A stretch of DNA of 64,000 nt from Mastacembelus armatus (GCF_900324485.2 NC_046634.1:699501-763500), one strand, 5' to 3'; positions 22,601 to 34,853 are shown, counted from the stretch's first letter. The notes: generated by a model from the letters alone, not told the origin. Translations and numbers: made by a program.

Positions 22601-23519
22601 AGGCCAAGCGCCGGGGGTTGACTGAGGGTGGTGGAAGGGGCTCTGCCCGCCCAGCAACCTGCGTCATAATTTTGCTTTCTCTTCTGTAGCTTCCTCTTAG
22701 CACATTCTTACAGTACTATTAGTATCACTGTTTTTAGTTTAACAAGAATATTCCCATGAGGGTGTTTAAGTGTGGGGCAGCTGGAGTCTTTAAGGTGAAA
22801 ACCCATCTAAGGACAAGACATTCGCATGATCTGATGCTTCATCATGATGGTACACACGGTTGGGTTTAGGTTTGGAGGTATATGTCACACATGTCTTGTC
22901 CAAGATTTTCAATCAGTGAAATTCTCTTAGGCCCCGGCTGCTGCCATTCTTGTGCTGACTCTTTAAACCCTCTCTCGTCTTAAATATACCCTGTACCGTA
23001 GTCTAGGCCTTGTTCAACGGATACCTGCTCATTACTGAGAAGTCCATGGTAAAGAAACATATAATAAAAGTTGTACGATTAACAAAAGGCAACTCTGCTG
23101 CAGATTTATTCCATTGTTCTGCTAGTGGGGTGGAGGGTGTGGGTGGGTGGGGGGGGTCAGAGGTTTTAAAGCCAGAAAACAGAAAGAACATGCTCTGGAA
23201 GAATGCAAACATCATCTTTAATATGTATTTTTGTACAAACCTGTATTACATTAAGTTAGAAAAAACAGTGTAGACACAATAACGTGAACGAATCTGAAGC
23301 CCCAACAATGAACAGTGCAAATAAAGCAAATATTTGAAAAGTTTAGACATAAAATGTACTTTGCTTGAATTGACTCTTTAGGTTTAAGTGGAATGAAATG
23401 AATGAATGAAAACTTTCCTCACTACACTTTTTTTCCTCCTCACTTTGCACATAAAGCTAATGTGACAGGGAGGGAAGTTAACACAGGAGGAGAACTGGAC
23501 TGAAGACACTGAATCCCCC
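22601..23519. other. Shared 3' region of cryaa and hsf2bp
   Basis: cryaa 3' UTR with AATAAA at 23063-23068. On the opposite strand a possible hsf2bp signal (TTTATT on this strand) lies at 23105-23110. The two transcripts should therefore end within tens of bases of each other. A G-rich run (about 23127-23158) lies between the second signal and hsf2bp. Confidence 0.55.
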
Positions 23520-26280
23520 TCAGAGGCTGTTCTGTTTAGATCCCAAACCCTGGAAACACACAAACACTCCCACACTAAGTCAAACTTAATTCATTATTTT
23601 AAATTTGATCCCCACAAGTCCATTTGTGTCTTTGACTCTAGCTTCTATAGACCTATCACAACCAGTCAGGACCAGCCTAAACTGGAACTGATTTTTACCT
23701 GTTGGAGGGCCTGTAGATCCTCCAGGGTCTGCTGGGCAGCCAGCCTCAGGCTTGCTTGCGCACTGGATGTGAGCTTGCTGACACGAGCCCGGACATCTGG
23801 ATGCAGCAGAGATGAGCCCACAAGAAGCGGTGCCACCTCCTCCTCCAACAACACCGATTGCAGGAGACGCAGAGAGTGAAGGCACACTTCCCAGTCTCTG
23901 TCTTTCAGGGGAAACACAGATCAGTGTCAGTCTGGAGGCTCACATCTGAATTTTTTTTTTTTTATTACAGGGACACGGACTATATCACACTGTGACGTTT
24001 TTCACTGACAGCCAACTATCCTTGCCTTTTCCATACCATCCAGCAGTGTCCAGATGAGAGGCAGAAGTCCTGGATTCTCACTGATGTACTTCAGTCCTTT
24101 AACGCTAATGCTGACATTGTACAGAGCCATCAGCATCAGCCTGCAGCAAAACATCAGCATACTCAGTTTTAATAAAACTCTACTGTGTGTGGCAGAAGTA
24201 CAGCACTGACACCTACTGGACATTTAGTTTCTAACTTTTCTTTGGTCAATAATCAGAATTCATTCAGCAGCTTTCGGTCCATGTTGCATGAGAATACAAT
24301 GAACTATATGTTTCATGTTATTTGTCATATTCTACCACATACACTTTTAGTTTGGGGAAGGCACCAGGCTTCATCAGCTCCAGCATCTTCATTAGAGTGT
24401 CCAGCAGGACGTGGGCCGAGCCGGAGAGGACGTCCCGCCCACTTGCGACTGCCGCTATGTCTGATTGATGGGAAACATAGGAAGGGAGGATATGAGATCC
24501 ACACCTGAAATCATATAAGCTGTTCTGACCCAGTGTCCAGTGTCCAATTAAGGGTCAGTGATATAAAAAAAAATGTTCACAAGCTTTTAACTCACTAGTG
24601 ATGGTTCCAGCCAGAGCTAGCACAAACTGGTGCTCCTGGGAGTTGTGGTCCTCAATTTGAGTTTTCACCTCGTCATCCAGAGACTTGACAAAGCTCTCCA
24701 GGGTCTGAGCAGCTAGACCCAGGAAGGACTGCAGCTTGCCCTGCTCCGTCAGCGCAGGTGCATCCACACATATCAGACAATATGGCTCCACCAATCAGCT
24801 CAAATCACATTATGTCACAATTTAATATGAGAATGCATCCTGATCCTGATCATTATTTGGATGAGTTTATAAACACACACACTGGTGACTCACATCAGAC
24901 AGCCATTGTGTGACTGTGTCCTCTCTGGCAGAGCAGCTCCACAGCAGGCCGCAGGCTGCAGACCCCAGACCAGAGCAGAAGTCTGCCTGTTGCTGTAGGT
25001 CTGCTCCACTCTGCCACAGCTGCTCACGTAACAGCAGCTTTTCCTGTAAACACACAGCAAGGAGATGTAGTAAAGTAATGAACCTGTTGGCTACGTAGAG
25101 CGGAATCTCCTTGACCTGTGATTTTCCAGACATGGGAGAAAAATGTATGCCATGGTTAAACATTTATCACCTCTTTCTCCTTCTGACACACATTCTGTGC
25201 TGCATCCAGTCGGGACTGAAGGTGCAGACACTCCTGTCGCAGCTGCTCCTGTTCCCGTGCATGATGTTCAGTCACTACACAATTAGATTTATCATAGAAC
25301 AAAATTTACATGTGGATTTTACATGCAGACTGGAGAATATAAGGTGTCTGTATAGAGAAGAAATTAAATGATCTATCATGTGTTAGAATACCAATCCAGT
25401 TCGGTTATCAGTCAGTGTCTGTATAATAACTCTTGCTATTTTTGTCTTACAGTTACTAGATGACGCACACAGTTAACAAGGTTAGGTTCAATGGAAGCGT
25501 ACTTGTCTGAGCTGTTCGACCTTTATGCAGCATTTGAATCAGGTCTCTGTTCAGAACTCTGGGCAGGAACTCTCTCAGCTGCATGACTTCTGTGGTTAAC
25601 TTCTCTAAATCCCTTTTCCTCACTATGACAAAACCATCCTGAAAGAAAAAAACATGCACACATCAATCTGAAAACATGCAATATGTCCAGTTTATATTTT
25701 TTAGAAGTACAATCCCTATCCACCCACTAAACAACATACTGTACTGACATAATTTTTGTTTTATTTGTTTTTTTTTTTCAGGTTTTTAGTAATTTATACA
25801 CTAGTTTAAAATTATCAAATAATTCTCTGGCAAATAATGGGTGATTTTAGACCTTTTTTATGGGTGCTCAAGCACCTACATTTTGTCTAAGCACCCCTAA
25901 AAAATAATAATAATAATTTATCGTTCAACCTATTATTACTAACGTTAGATTACTATACTCAATTAAAATACTGTAACACTATAAATCAATATGGGTCCAT
26001 TTATACCTCTTTTTAGATCATAGATCTGTGATTGGATGCTAAGCTTGCTTTGTGTTTGACAGCACAAAGAGACAGAGAGCAGGATGGAGTCTGCAGAAAG
26101 AGCAATGTCTCGTTCTGCTGAGGGGCTGTGGCCCCCTAAAGGTCTAATCCTAGACTCACCCCTGGCAAATAATCACTGTGTTGTTTATCACCCTCTGAGG
26201 CCTGTGTAGCTGTTTCCTACCTCAACCTTTGCTCCTTTCCTCCCAACCGACGACTTCCCGCCTAATGAGCCCGCCGCCAT
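23520..26280 (-). CDS. hsf2bp: Heat shock factor 2-binding protein (MEILB2), meiotic recombination
   Basis: Nine exons: 26280-26221, 25638-25503, 25274-25171, 25043-24894, 24740-24596, 24460-24343, 24140-24037, 23901-23699, 23549-23520. All phases agree and give 349 residues (human 334). The N-terminal part is a coiled coil (VIVRKRDLEKLTTEVMQLRE, then a Gln/Glu-rich stretch). The rest is the armadillo-like domain that binds BRCA2, including MALYNVSISVKGLKYISENP and EVCLHSLRLLQSVLLEEEV, close to human. In mammals the protein brings BRCA2, hence RAD51 and DMC1, to meiotic breaks, with BRME1 as partner. The last exon (GLGSKQNSL) is the least certain; reading through the previous donor would instead end with VKISSSLGWS. 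It shares a ~470-bp head-to-head promoter interval with ankrd10. Confidence 0.92.
25838..26164. mobile_element. hAT-like miniature transposon with 8-9 bp target duplication
   Basis: The direct repeat GCAAATAAT lies at 25830-25838 and again at 26165-26173. Inside, the left end reads TGGGTGATTTTAGACC and the right end, inverted, CAGGGGTGAGTCTAGGATTA, then GACC. CAGGGGTG ends and 8-bp duplications are typical of hAT elements. There is no transposase reading frame in the 327 bp. It sits in intron 1 of hsf2bp. Confidence 0.7.
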
Positions 26281-26647
26281 TATCCCCCTGATTCTGTTTT
26301 TTCCTGTGGGATTGTTAGCATTATATGTTTCTGTCAAAAAAAAAAAAACTGTAATAAAAGTACACCGACAAAATGAACCAGAAAGCCTAGCGTCCTGACA
26401 CAGTTAACGCTAGCTGAAAACTATTTCCATGTTTAACGCAACGGACGAGCCAAAGTAATGTTTAAAAACCATTAAATACACATTAGTTGACTTACTTACA
26501 AGTGAAGTCGCCCTCCGACCTATAGAGGGCACAGCGGGAAGATAGTCCCGTCCGGTTTTAAGTCTAAACCGTTTTAAGCTAATGAAATATCAACTCCAGT
26601 CCGGGTTTTACAACCCTCCAGTCGAGCTCAGGCTCCTTATCCTCTCT

Positions 26648-26678
<31 letters not shown>

Positions 26679-26746
26679 GAACCTCAGTCTGTTCTGTGTT
26701 GGGGGGGCCGGGAACAGTGAGGAGTAAACGCTTTCACAGTTCACTC
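26281..26746. promoter_or_regulatory. Head-to-head promoter interval of hsf2bp and ankrd10
   Basis: Only about 466 bp separate the two start codons. The interval holds a T-tract (about 26651-26679) and GC-bearing stretches but no clear TATA box on either strand. At the hsf2bp start, minus-strand AATGGCGGC resembles a YY1 core. A shared bidirectional promoter is inferred from spacing. Confidence 0.65.
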
Positions 26747-29700
26747 ATGTCTGTGGGACTAGAAGAGGACTTCTCCAGCGACGAGGTGTTTATCAGCCGG
26801 TTTCCGATCCACCGCGCCTGTCGAGATGGAGACATTGGAGCTTTGGTTTCCCTGTTCGAGCAGCTCTCAAACCAGGCTCCTCTGACCGCCGAGGACTCCT
26901 GCTACGGATGGACTCCCATACACTGGGCTGCTCACTACGGACAGGTAAGGATTTAGTTACTACATATATATATGTTAATATCTGGAAGAAAGAAAGTTAA
27001 ACTCTGCTTTTGTTGCTGGTTTTTCTCGTCCTTTATAACTCTATAACCACAGTAACGTTATACCATACACTAAAATATTTTCTGCGTGTTATATGTTGCC
27101 CTAATAAAGTTATGTCCGATTGTTACCTTACAATAAAGTTTTATAGGAAGAAAACAAAAAAAAGACAATAATAATAATAATAATGTCATCGTTTCTCGAG
27201 TTTCATTGGCTCCTGCGCAGCCAATGGCTATTCAGGCGCCAAAACGGTTATAGGAAACAGGAAATCGTAATGTGTTTGTTTATTACGTTATATTGTTGCA
27301 TATGTTAGCTAGGAATTCATTTGTATTGACAATAATACATTATTGCCTGTATTAGTACTCACAATACATACATAACTGTAGCCCTTCAGTTCTTGTTATC
27401 ATGATATTAGTGTCCTTACATATAAAAACAACATCCACTACGCTTTATGTATGTATATATGTACAAAAATTTATATTTCATGTGTTTGTTACAGGGCAGC
27501 ACTGTGGATTAGTGGTTAACACTGTTGCTTCACAGCAAGAAGGTTTTGGGTTCACAACCCATCAGGGGTCTTTCTATGTGGAGTTTGCATGTCCTCCCTG
27601 TGCTTGTGTGGGTTTTCTCCAGGTACTCTGGTTTCCTCCCACAGTCCAAAAACATGTATGTCAGGTTGATTGGTGACTCTAAATTGCCCATAGGAGTGAG
27701 TGTGAGTGTGTGAGGTTGTTTGTCTCTATGTGGCCCTGTGATGGACTGGTGACCGGTCCAGGGTGTACCCCTGCCTTTCACCCAAAGAGAGCTGGGATAG
27801 GCTCCAGCAGATCCCTGTGACCCTGATTAGGAATAAGCGGGTATAGATAATGAATGGATGTGTGTTACAATGGTTGGTGGTGAATTATTTGTTTATTTGT
27901 TTACCAACAGATGTTTTAACCATTCATTGCCCCTTATTGTGTGTTTCTGTGGTTACAGCTAGAGTGTGTGGTTCGCCTGGTGCAGATGGGCTGCGAGGTG
28001 AACACGTCGACCAGCCGCTTCAATCAGACGCCGACACACACCGCAGCGTTTGGAGGACGTCCCCACTGTGTGGTGTGGCTGACTCAGGCCGGAGCTGACG
28101 TTAACAGGCAGGTCGGTCCTCCGACACCACATTTAAATTGTAAATTGCAGTGCTGTATTGGTGGTATCCTTCTTTATTAGCTTCATAAATGGACATTTTA
28201 ACGTCTTCAGGACTTCGTAGGGGAGGCTCCCATCCACAAGGCAGCTCGGTCAGGTAGCTTGGAGTGTATCCAGGCCCTGCTGATAGCAGGCGCTAAACCA
28301 CAGTAAGTTTCCCTGCAATCTGATCTGCGTGCAGCAACACAGCAGCTCTGTCTTGCTGAATGTGAACCACAGCAGCACCTACCACACTCCTGGTAACAAT
28401 AATTCACATTTTTACTACTGAAAGATCCACTCAGTGATCTTGATGGAAAACCTTCACAGCTCTCCGTCGGCATCTGCAAGCAGTTTCATTTCTGCGTTTT
28501 CTGTATTTTTGACATAGTTTGATCAAATCTAACATAAATCACACAAATCTGACATTTATATATCCTGATTAACCACGAGTCCTCTGCATTTCTCTACTTT
28601 CTACAAACGCAGACATATTTCTTAACATAGTAGAGGCTGTGCTGCTGTGGTGTTTTTGTCTGTTTTCTAGTACCATATTTTCTGGACTATAAGATACACC
28701 TTTTTTTTTTTTTTTACTCCTCTGGCTTGTAGTGCGACTTATCTGTCTATATTTACAGTAATTTTGTAAAGTAGTCACTAGCGTTAGATGGCACTCTTGG
28801 CTCAACTGAAGATAATGCTGAATGGCTGTAAATCCTAGTGTAACACAAGTGAAAATGCAGCCCAAAGGAAAGAGCTATTCTACAGAATTTAAAGTGAAGG
28901 TAATAAAGTCTGCAGCTGAAAAACTTTGGAGTGAGTGTCAGCATTCAGACAACCTGAGAGAGGAGGAGGACATGTGGCTTTATTTATTATTATTAACGTT
29001 ATTTAACGTTACTTGACATGTATGACTGAATTTTGGAATGCACTTCTCTTTGTTTTATCTTTATAGGCTAATTTATACTATAATTGGTATAATTAGAAAC
29101 GCAACTTATACAATCAACTTATATATGTTTTTTCTTTTCAACAAAGTTGTTTTTCCTAAAAGCGATTAATATTCTGTTTGCAGCTTATAGTCCAGAAAAT
29201 ACGGTAAGAACTAATGTATTGCTAAAGTCACATCAGTCACAGTTAATGATTAATGTAATGTGAATTGTGTTTAGAATTTGCAAAAGCAGAAAAGCTCATG
29301 TGTCTCTGTTTACATGTGGTACGCTGACAACAAGGCGCTGGGTTCAATTTGTGACATTTATACAATTAAAAACTGGTATTGCATCAAACTTAAAGAGAAA
29401 TCAAATGAGCAGGCAGTGGATTTTGGACGTGGAATCAGTGTCAGTAAATACGCATCATGAGCTTTTCGGCCTCTGGGACTTTTAACATTCAGTGACAGTC
29501 TTTAATGTGACACCGTTTACATTTGCTTTTGGATCATGTGCTGTATGTTAGAGACAAACGCCCTGCACATTCTGATGTTTTGCAGCTATTGAATTTGAAC
29601 ATGATTTTTCTCAAGTAATCCCAGAAAGAGGGTGCAATCCAAATAGGCACTGCAGAATCTGGCACGCGTGCATCAACGAGCGTCTTACAGTTGTGGCAAT

Positions 29701-31025
29701 GAGTGTTCACTATCGCTTCCTACAGTTTCTGCAGCTGGCAAACTGGCGAGGTATTTCCTGCAGTGATTGGTTTCAATGCTAAGACAGCTCTGAAGATAGT
29801 CATTAGTCATGTGTAGATCTGCATGCTTAACTTACTGTTTTCAGACACTGTACCTGACTGATATCTCAGTTAACAGATTGTATTCGTTTAGCAAAGTGAA
29901 TGTCCTGCAGAGGGAGATTGTCAAGACCACTACAAATTAGATGGTGACATTTTTTTGATGCCATGATCATCTCTCCCTGCAGTTTTTTAGTGCCTATTAT
30001 TTTCTGGCTCACGTCTGATCAGAGACAGTCAGGGATGAGTGCAGGATGTTTTGAAAGCCCCACAGGAAGCGGTTTGTCTCACCCAACCCCCTTTTCTGTC
30101 CAAGTTTAAGAAACACCAGCGGGCAGACGGCGGCGGACCTGGCCCGTGCTCACGGCTTCCCCGACTGTTTTCACTTCGTCGCTGGCGCCCAGAAGCATCT
30201 GCTGCTCCAGCTCGGTGGGCTCCACATGAGCGGAAGCACCCCCTGCGAAGTGGGCCCACTCAGCAGGAAGAGGCTAATGACCACCGTGGACTCCGGTCAG
30301 ACGAAGAAAGCCAGGAGGACTGATAGTGAGAAAGACTAATATTACCACCCAGCTACATTTCAAATCATATAAATAAATAATCTGACTACCGGCTGTTATA
30401 TGATGTCATTTCCCATGCGGCTTTCTTTATCATTCTCTGTCCACTGTTGCAGATGTGTTGGTGCAGATGCACAGCAATGGAGATGAGGAGGGGGAGATCA
30501 TGAACACGGACTCTGTGTACGAGCTCAACTCAGGTGGGACTATAGCTGCTTTGTGGTGGTTTTTTTTACTAATAAAGATGAACTAAAGTCACAAAATTGT
30601 AAAATATGTTACTTTCGATTTTTTTATTTTCTTAAAAAGCAGACTATGACACCAAAGCCATCACTGACAGCCATCATCTTACATTGCCTAATGGTGTCCA
30701 GGACCACCCTGAGCCACTCAAAGGTCTCTCCTCACCATTAACCCCTCCAGCCAATCAGCAGACACCGCCTCCGCCTGCACAGCGCTCCTCAGGCGACATG
30801 TGCGGCTCTCTGCATCTGACCGGCAGCCCCAGCAGCTGTGGGTCCCACCAGCCGGCCTGGTGGGGGCTGGTGGGAGCAGACTGCGGCAGCTCCCTGCATT
30901 ACGGACACTACCACGGCTTCGGGGACACGGCGGAGGAGCTGACCGACATTAGCAGCGGCGTCCAGCCCGAGCGCAGACACAATCAGGCAGTGGCCGGCCC
31001 CGTCCACCTCTACCACGGCTCTTGA
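26747..31025 (+). CDS. ankrd10: Ankyrin repeat domain-containing protein 10
   Basis: Six exons: 26747-26944, 27959-28111, 28211-28302, 30105-30325, 30453-30533, 30643-31025, giving 375 residues with consistent phases. Four ankyrin repeats fill about residues 20-150 (FPIHRACRDGD, YGWTPIHWAAHYG, TPTHTAAFGGRP, EAPIHKAARSGS, GQTAADLARAHG). A long poorly ordered tail ends DMCGSLHLTGSPSSC...YYGHYHGFGDTAEE...HLYHGS-like, matching human ANKRD10's CGSLHLNGSPSSC and YYGHYHGFGDTAE blocks. The molecular role is poorly known. The start is the MSVGLEEDFSSDE Met, equal in position to human MSAAG. The last acceptor is a tandem AAG/CAG (30637-30642), so one residue (Ala) may be optional. Introns 1 and 3 carry a SINE and a pogo-like MITE. 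Confidence 0.94.
27494..27860 (+). mobile_element. Full-length tRNA-headed SINE
   Basis: The most complete copy in the window, in ankrd10 intron 1. The head GGGCAGCACTGTGGATTAGTGG contains a box A-like TGGATTAGTGG, and GGGTTCACAACCC is box B-like, as expected for a pol III promoter from a tRNA. The long tail ends GATAATGAATGGATG. The flanks share GTTACA on both sides, a possible short or eroded target duplication. Confidence 0.85.
28673..29204 (+). mobile_element. Pogo-like MITE with a transposase N-terminal relic
   Basis: TA-flanked element of 532 bp with terminal inverted repeats: CCATATTTTCTGGACTATAA on the left, and the right end inverted reads CCGTATTTTCTGGACTATAA, one difference in 20. 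The interior keeps a coding relic, QPKGKSYSTEFKVKVIKSAA, that resembles the DNA-binding N-terminus of pogo/Tigger-type transposases (KRKSYTAEFKLKVI style). It lies in ankrd10 intron 3. A related copy in opposite internal orientation lies at 44722-45280. Confidence 0.75.
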
Positions 31026-31965
31026 GCGCAGGGCTCAACCTCCGCAGCCAGCCTCCTCGTTACACTTTCACTAAACATTTAAGGGAACACTCACATCACG
31101 ATAAACTGACTATTTTCAAAATGTCAGACTGCTCCTTTAAAACCACAACACCTGTTGCGCAAATATTTTAGACAAAATGAACATCAGATTTGTGATCTGT
31201 TTTCTCTTTACTTGCAAAGTGTTAACAGGTTTTCTGTTTGACCTTTCAGCAGAAAAACATCCCAGCAGCCCCTGCATGACCATCGCACTGTGTTTTTCTA
31301 TAACTTTCCTAAACTCCCTGTCACCTTTACACCCCTCACTATTTCTTGTATTCACAACCCTGATCTATTAGTATACTGCTACTGCTGGTTTGTTTGCACT
31401 ATAAATGGCTGTCAGGTTGTATTGCGTGGTGCTTTGTGTTTGTGCGTGTCTGCGTGCTCTCGGAATGTAGCCTGATCCGCCATCCTTCAGCAGGAGGGGA
31501 GTACAACGGCACTGAAACTCAAAGCTCCCTGCTGGCCTTGATCTACCAAAGGGAAGATGTTAAGGGTTTAAGTGTTTATTCATTGCTTTTCATTTGAAAC
31601 CGTTGGTTATTTATGTTTTTGTGCAGACGAATGTCTTTAACCTGAGCTGTACTGTAATTCTGTAAAGCTTACCGTAGGCTTTTTGGCGGTCTTTTATAAA
31701 ACACTATGTCTCTGTGGGAACATGCACTGTGTGCCAAAAAACAGGCACTACTGCATCTTACAGTGGTTTTATAGTATTTAAATTTTGGCTCTTTTCCTAA
31801 TAAAACCTGTTTTGCATTTTCTTAAAGAAATGGTGTGTCTTGTCAAATGTTAAAAACGCTTTATTTCTATCTTAAATATCACATCATAAATCATCCATTA
31901 CAGCACACAATATCTCATAGAAACACAATATACAGAGATAAGCTCATATAGAAGCTTAAGCATTG
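31026..31965. other. Convergent 3' ends of ankrd10 and ccdc14
   Basis: The ankrd10 3' UTR runs to AATAAA at 31799-31804. The ccdc14 signal on the other strand (TTTATT here) lies at 31860-31865. The cleavage sites implied by these signals are within a few tens of bases, so the UTRs may touch or overlap. No further gene seen. Confidence 0.65.
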
Positions 31966-34853
31966 TCACCTCCTCAGATCTAACTGAATAGTCTTCCGCA
32001 GGCTGGCTATGCTAGCATCCAGGGCTGCTAGGCCGTCCCTGAACGCCACCTCGTCTCTGGTGTCAAAGGTCGACCCAGACATCATGCTCCAGTCGGACCA
32101 CGCAGACGCCACATCGCAGTCGGAGAGTGTGGAGACCGACTGCCGCCTGACGGGGTGAGAGGCCAAGGCCACCGTGGGTTTGTCACCTTGCTGAGATCTG
32201 ATATCTGTATGTGAAAATATGTCCCTGGGCTTCGTTTGCTCTGGTGCGCTGTGTGTGGGATCGACCTGGCTCAGAGACATCAGGTACTGAGTGATGTGGT
32301 CTGCAGGGGGTCCAACCTTGGAGCAATCTGATGGATCCCGGCTCTGAAGGATCCTGAAACAGCCAAGAACAGAAATACAACAAACTGTATCCTTGACGTG
32401 TCTAGAACATTATTGAAGTCCACCTGTCTTTAAAAAGGTGTTTGAATACACTCTTAAGCCACCTGCGTTCACACAGAAACACACACACATGCAGCAACCT
32501 GTTAAGATTTCCTATCTCCTCCAGTCTCTGTTGGGCAAGTGCAGCCAGCTCACTTTTCTCTCTCTCACTGTCTGCCAACCTGTGTCTGGTGGCTTCCAAG
32601 TCTGCAAAAAAGACCACACAGCGTCAGAAAAACCAGCAAAAACTGTACACTGCCCAACCACACGGTAGAGACGAACCTGCCCTGATGGCTGCGTTCTCTG
32701 CTTCTCTGTCACTCAGCTGCTCCCGTGTGTCCTGAAGGGCTTTCCGTAGTTCCGTTAGGTCTTCCTGGATCTCCAGCAGTCTGGACTGAGCGGTGGTGAG
32801 CTCCTCCTGCAGACTCAACACTGTGGACACGAGTGGGCCCGTGTCGGTTGTCTCCTTCTCCTTTAACTGCTGGTTCAGAAAACTCACAGCCTGACTGGCT
32901 GAGCCACTGACATTAAACAATGGTGGGGTCACAGCCTGCTCCAGACGACTGAGCAGCCTCTCTGCTACGCTACCTGTACCCACACACACACAAACGCACA
33001 ATAGATTTAGCTCCATGGCACGAGCTGAATGCAATGCTGCAAATGTTTTGTTATACAGGGAATGAAAGAAGCGTACGGTGTCTAAAGGCTACCTTGTCCG
33101 GTGATCAGAGCCTTGAGTTCTTCCAGCAGATACTGCACTGTGTTAATGTCCGTCTCCCCACAGTCCTCCCTGCTGTGCGTGCGCTGAGCAACATCACCGG
33201 CCTGTCCAGTCTCCAGGTGCATGTCCGACATCTTCACGGTGCAGCTGTGCATGTCCGTGTTGGTGCTCTGGGTATCGATGTCCCTCACCGGGACCTCCTC
33301 ATCCTCTTCTTCGTTGCAGTGTGAGCGTGGAGCTTCAGAAGTTGGTGGGCGCTCAGTCTGACGGAGTGACGGTGTGGAGGTCTGCGACCGAGGTGGAAGG
33401 GTGGAGGCTCCGGGCTGGGGTCGAGGGGTGCAGGGAGTTTGACATTGTTTCTGAGGGGGATGAAGCTTGACTCCCGCATGTGCAGCTGCAGACCGATGTG
33501 CTGTTCTCGGAGCTGAGCTGCCATGATCACACCGGCCTGGCTGAACGGTCCTCTGGCCTGGAGGTGGAAATGAAAAGTCCTAACACTCTGACTCTTAAAT
33601 AGCAAAGCTCACACATGCACACACACCTACCTGTCTTTGTGGGTAGTTTCTTGATGGTCTTCTTCCCCAGTGGGGTGGATGGTCTTAATTTGACTGCTCT
33701 AACCACCCCAGCTCTAGGAAAGCTTGGAGAGGCTTCTACACACACACACATTTGTATGTTATTATGCCAGAATAGATTTTTGGCATTCTCAACTTTACTT
33801 GTTATAAACTCCTCTGACCTGCCTGGTCGGCCTGAAGGATACCACTAAGCAAGGTGGCGCAGCGGTCCAGACCCTCATGGAGAGTAGTGACCTGAAAGGA
33901 CAGAACACAGGTGGGAGCCCCACAAACACATTCGGTTCCACTCGTCTGGAAGTCTCCTCTTGTGTCTTGTGTACGGACTGTAAACCAGCTCATTTAATTA
34001 CCTGGTCTTCAGAGTCTGTGGAGTACAGAGAGTAGGCTGGCTCAGGGCAGTCTCCTGGTCCAGGTTTTGGATTCACTCTAATGACACACGTCAGAGGAGC
34101 ACAAAAACATACAGTGGATATACAAGAAGGATGTAGAGTAAAAAGTTAAAAACTAAAACAGCCTGATGGACTCACTGTCTCCTGGCCTCCTGCACTTTGA
34201 CCCCACCTGTCAGCCTCCCAGATGTCACCACCTGCCAGTCACAACCAACAACAATCATTCTCAAGTCTGTTTTAAAGTAATGAGGTATCTGGACATTTCT
34301 GTCCACATCGGGATCTCTGTGTGTGGGGACCGAGGCAGGCATAAAAACGTGGCAGTTTTGGGGTAAGGTGGAATGTACTTGTATCAGATGGGTCAAGTAT
34401 TTCCACGCATCCCATAATCTGAGCTCTGCAGGAGTTTTAGTGCGATGATTACTGACTAAGAATAATTCCAATATGAACTGTGCAGTACACAAGATCAAAA
34501 CTGTCCCAGTGTAGAACTCGGTGTCTTTGTCAAGGGACAGGCTACAAGTCGTGCTCGAGTATAAGTTACCTTAGAGTTTTGATGGACTCAAAATTACCAT
34601 TTAAATTACAGGTGAGAAGAATTTTTCCTCACCTTCCTACTGCTTCCTGTCTCTGCGATGCCATGTTAGTGTTTACAAGTCTGTTATATATCTTTTTAAA
34701 TTGTATGTATATTAATAGTGATGTGTGATAAAACTATAATAAAAATCAATTGAAAATATAACTGCAATAAATTACTCACTTCAAAATAACTTTAAGACAT
34801 GTTAACAATGTCATGGAGTTAGTACTTACCTTGCGTTTAACGATTCGTTTCAT
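31966..34853 (-). CDS. ccdc14: Coiled-coil domain-containing protein 14 (centriolar satellite protein)
   Basis: Nine exons: 34853-34830, 34231-34176, 34077-34002, 33891-33819, 33735-33631, 33557-33093, 32973-32677, 32601-32499, 32353-31966. All phases agree, giving 528 residues (human about 950). N-terminal VVTSGRLTGGVKV and YSLYSTDSEDQ...LHEGLDRCATLL match human VLSSGRHTG and GLDGCASLL. VQYLLEELKALI matches IKYLLGELKALV. A coiled coil follows (about residues 270-400, EELTTAQSRLLEIQEDLTE). The end, SDWSMMSGSTFDTRDEVAFR and GLAALDASIASLRK, is nearly that of human. CCDC14 restrains centriole duplication with PCM1/KIAA0753 in human cells. The middle is much shorter than in mammals. An out-of-frame reading of 33605-33285 is a shadow of the 465-bp exon. 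Confidence 0.92.

Noticed and set aside
27530-27781. Similar open frames of 62-92 codons on both strands at 13.2, 27.5, 43.0 and 52.4 kb
   Set aside because: They recur because they are translations of the same SINE, not a gene family.
33285-33605. Minus-strand open frame of 106 codons rich in Pro, His and Arg
   Set aside because: Wrong frame of the ccdc14 465-bp exon. The splice phase and homology select the frame ending LLEELKALITGQG.
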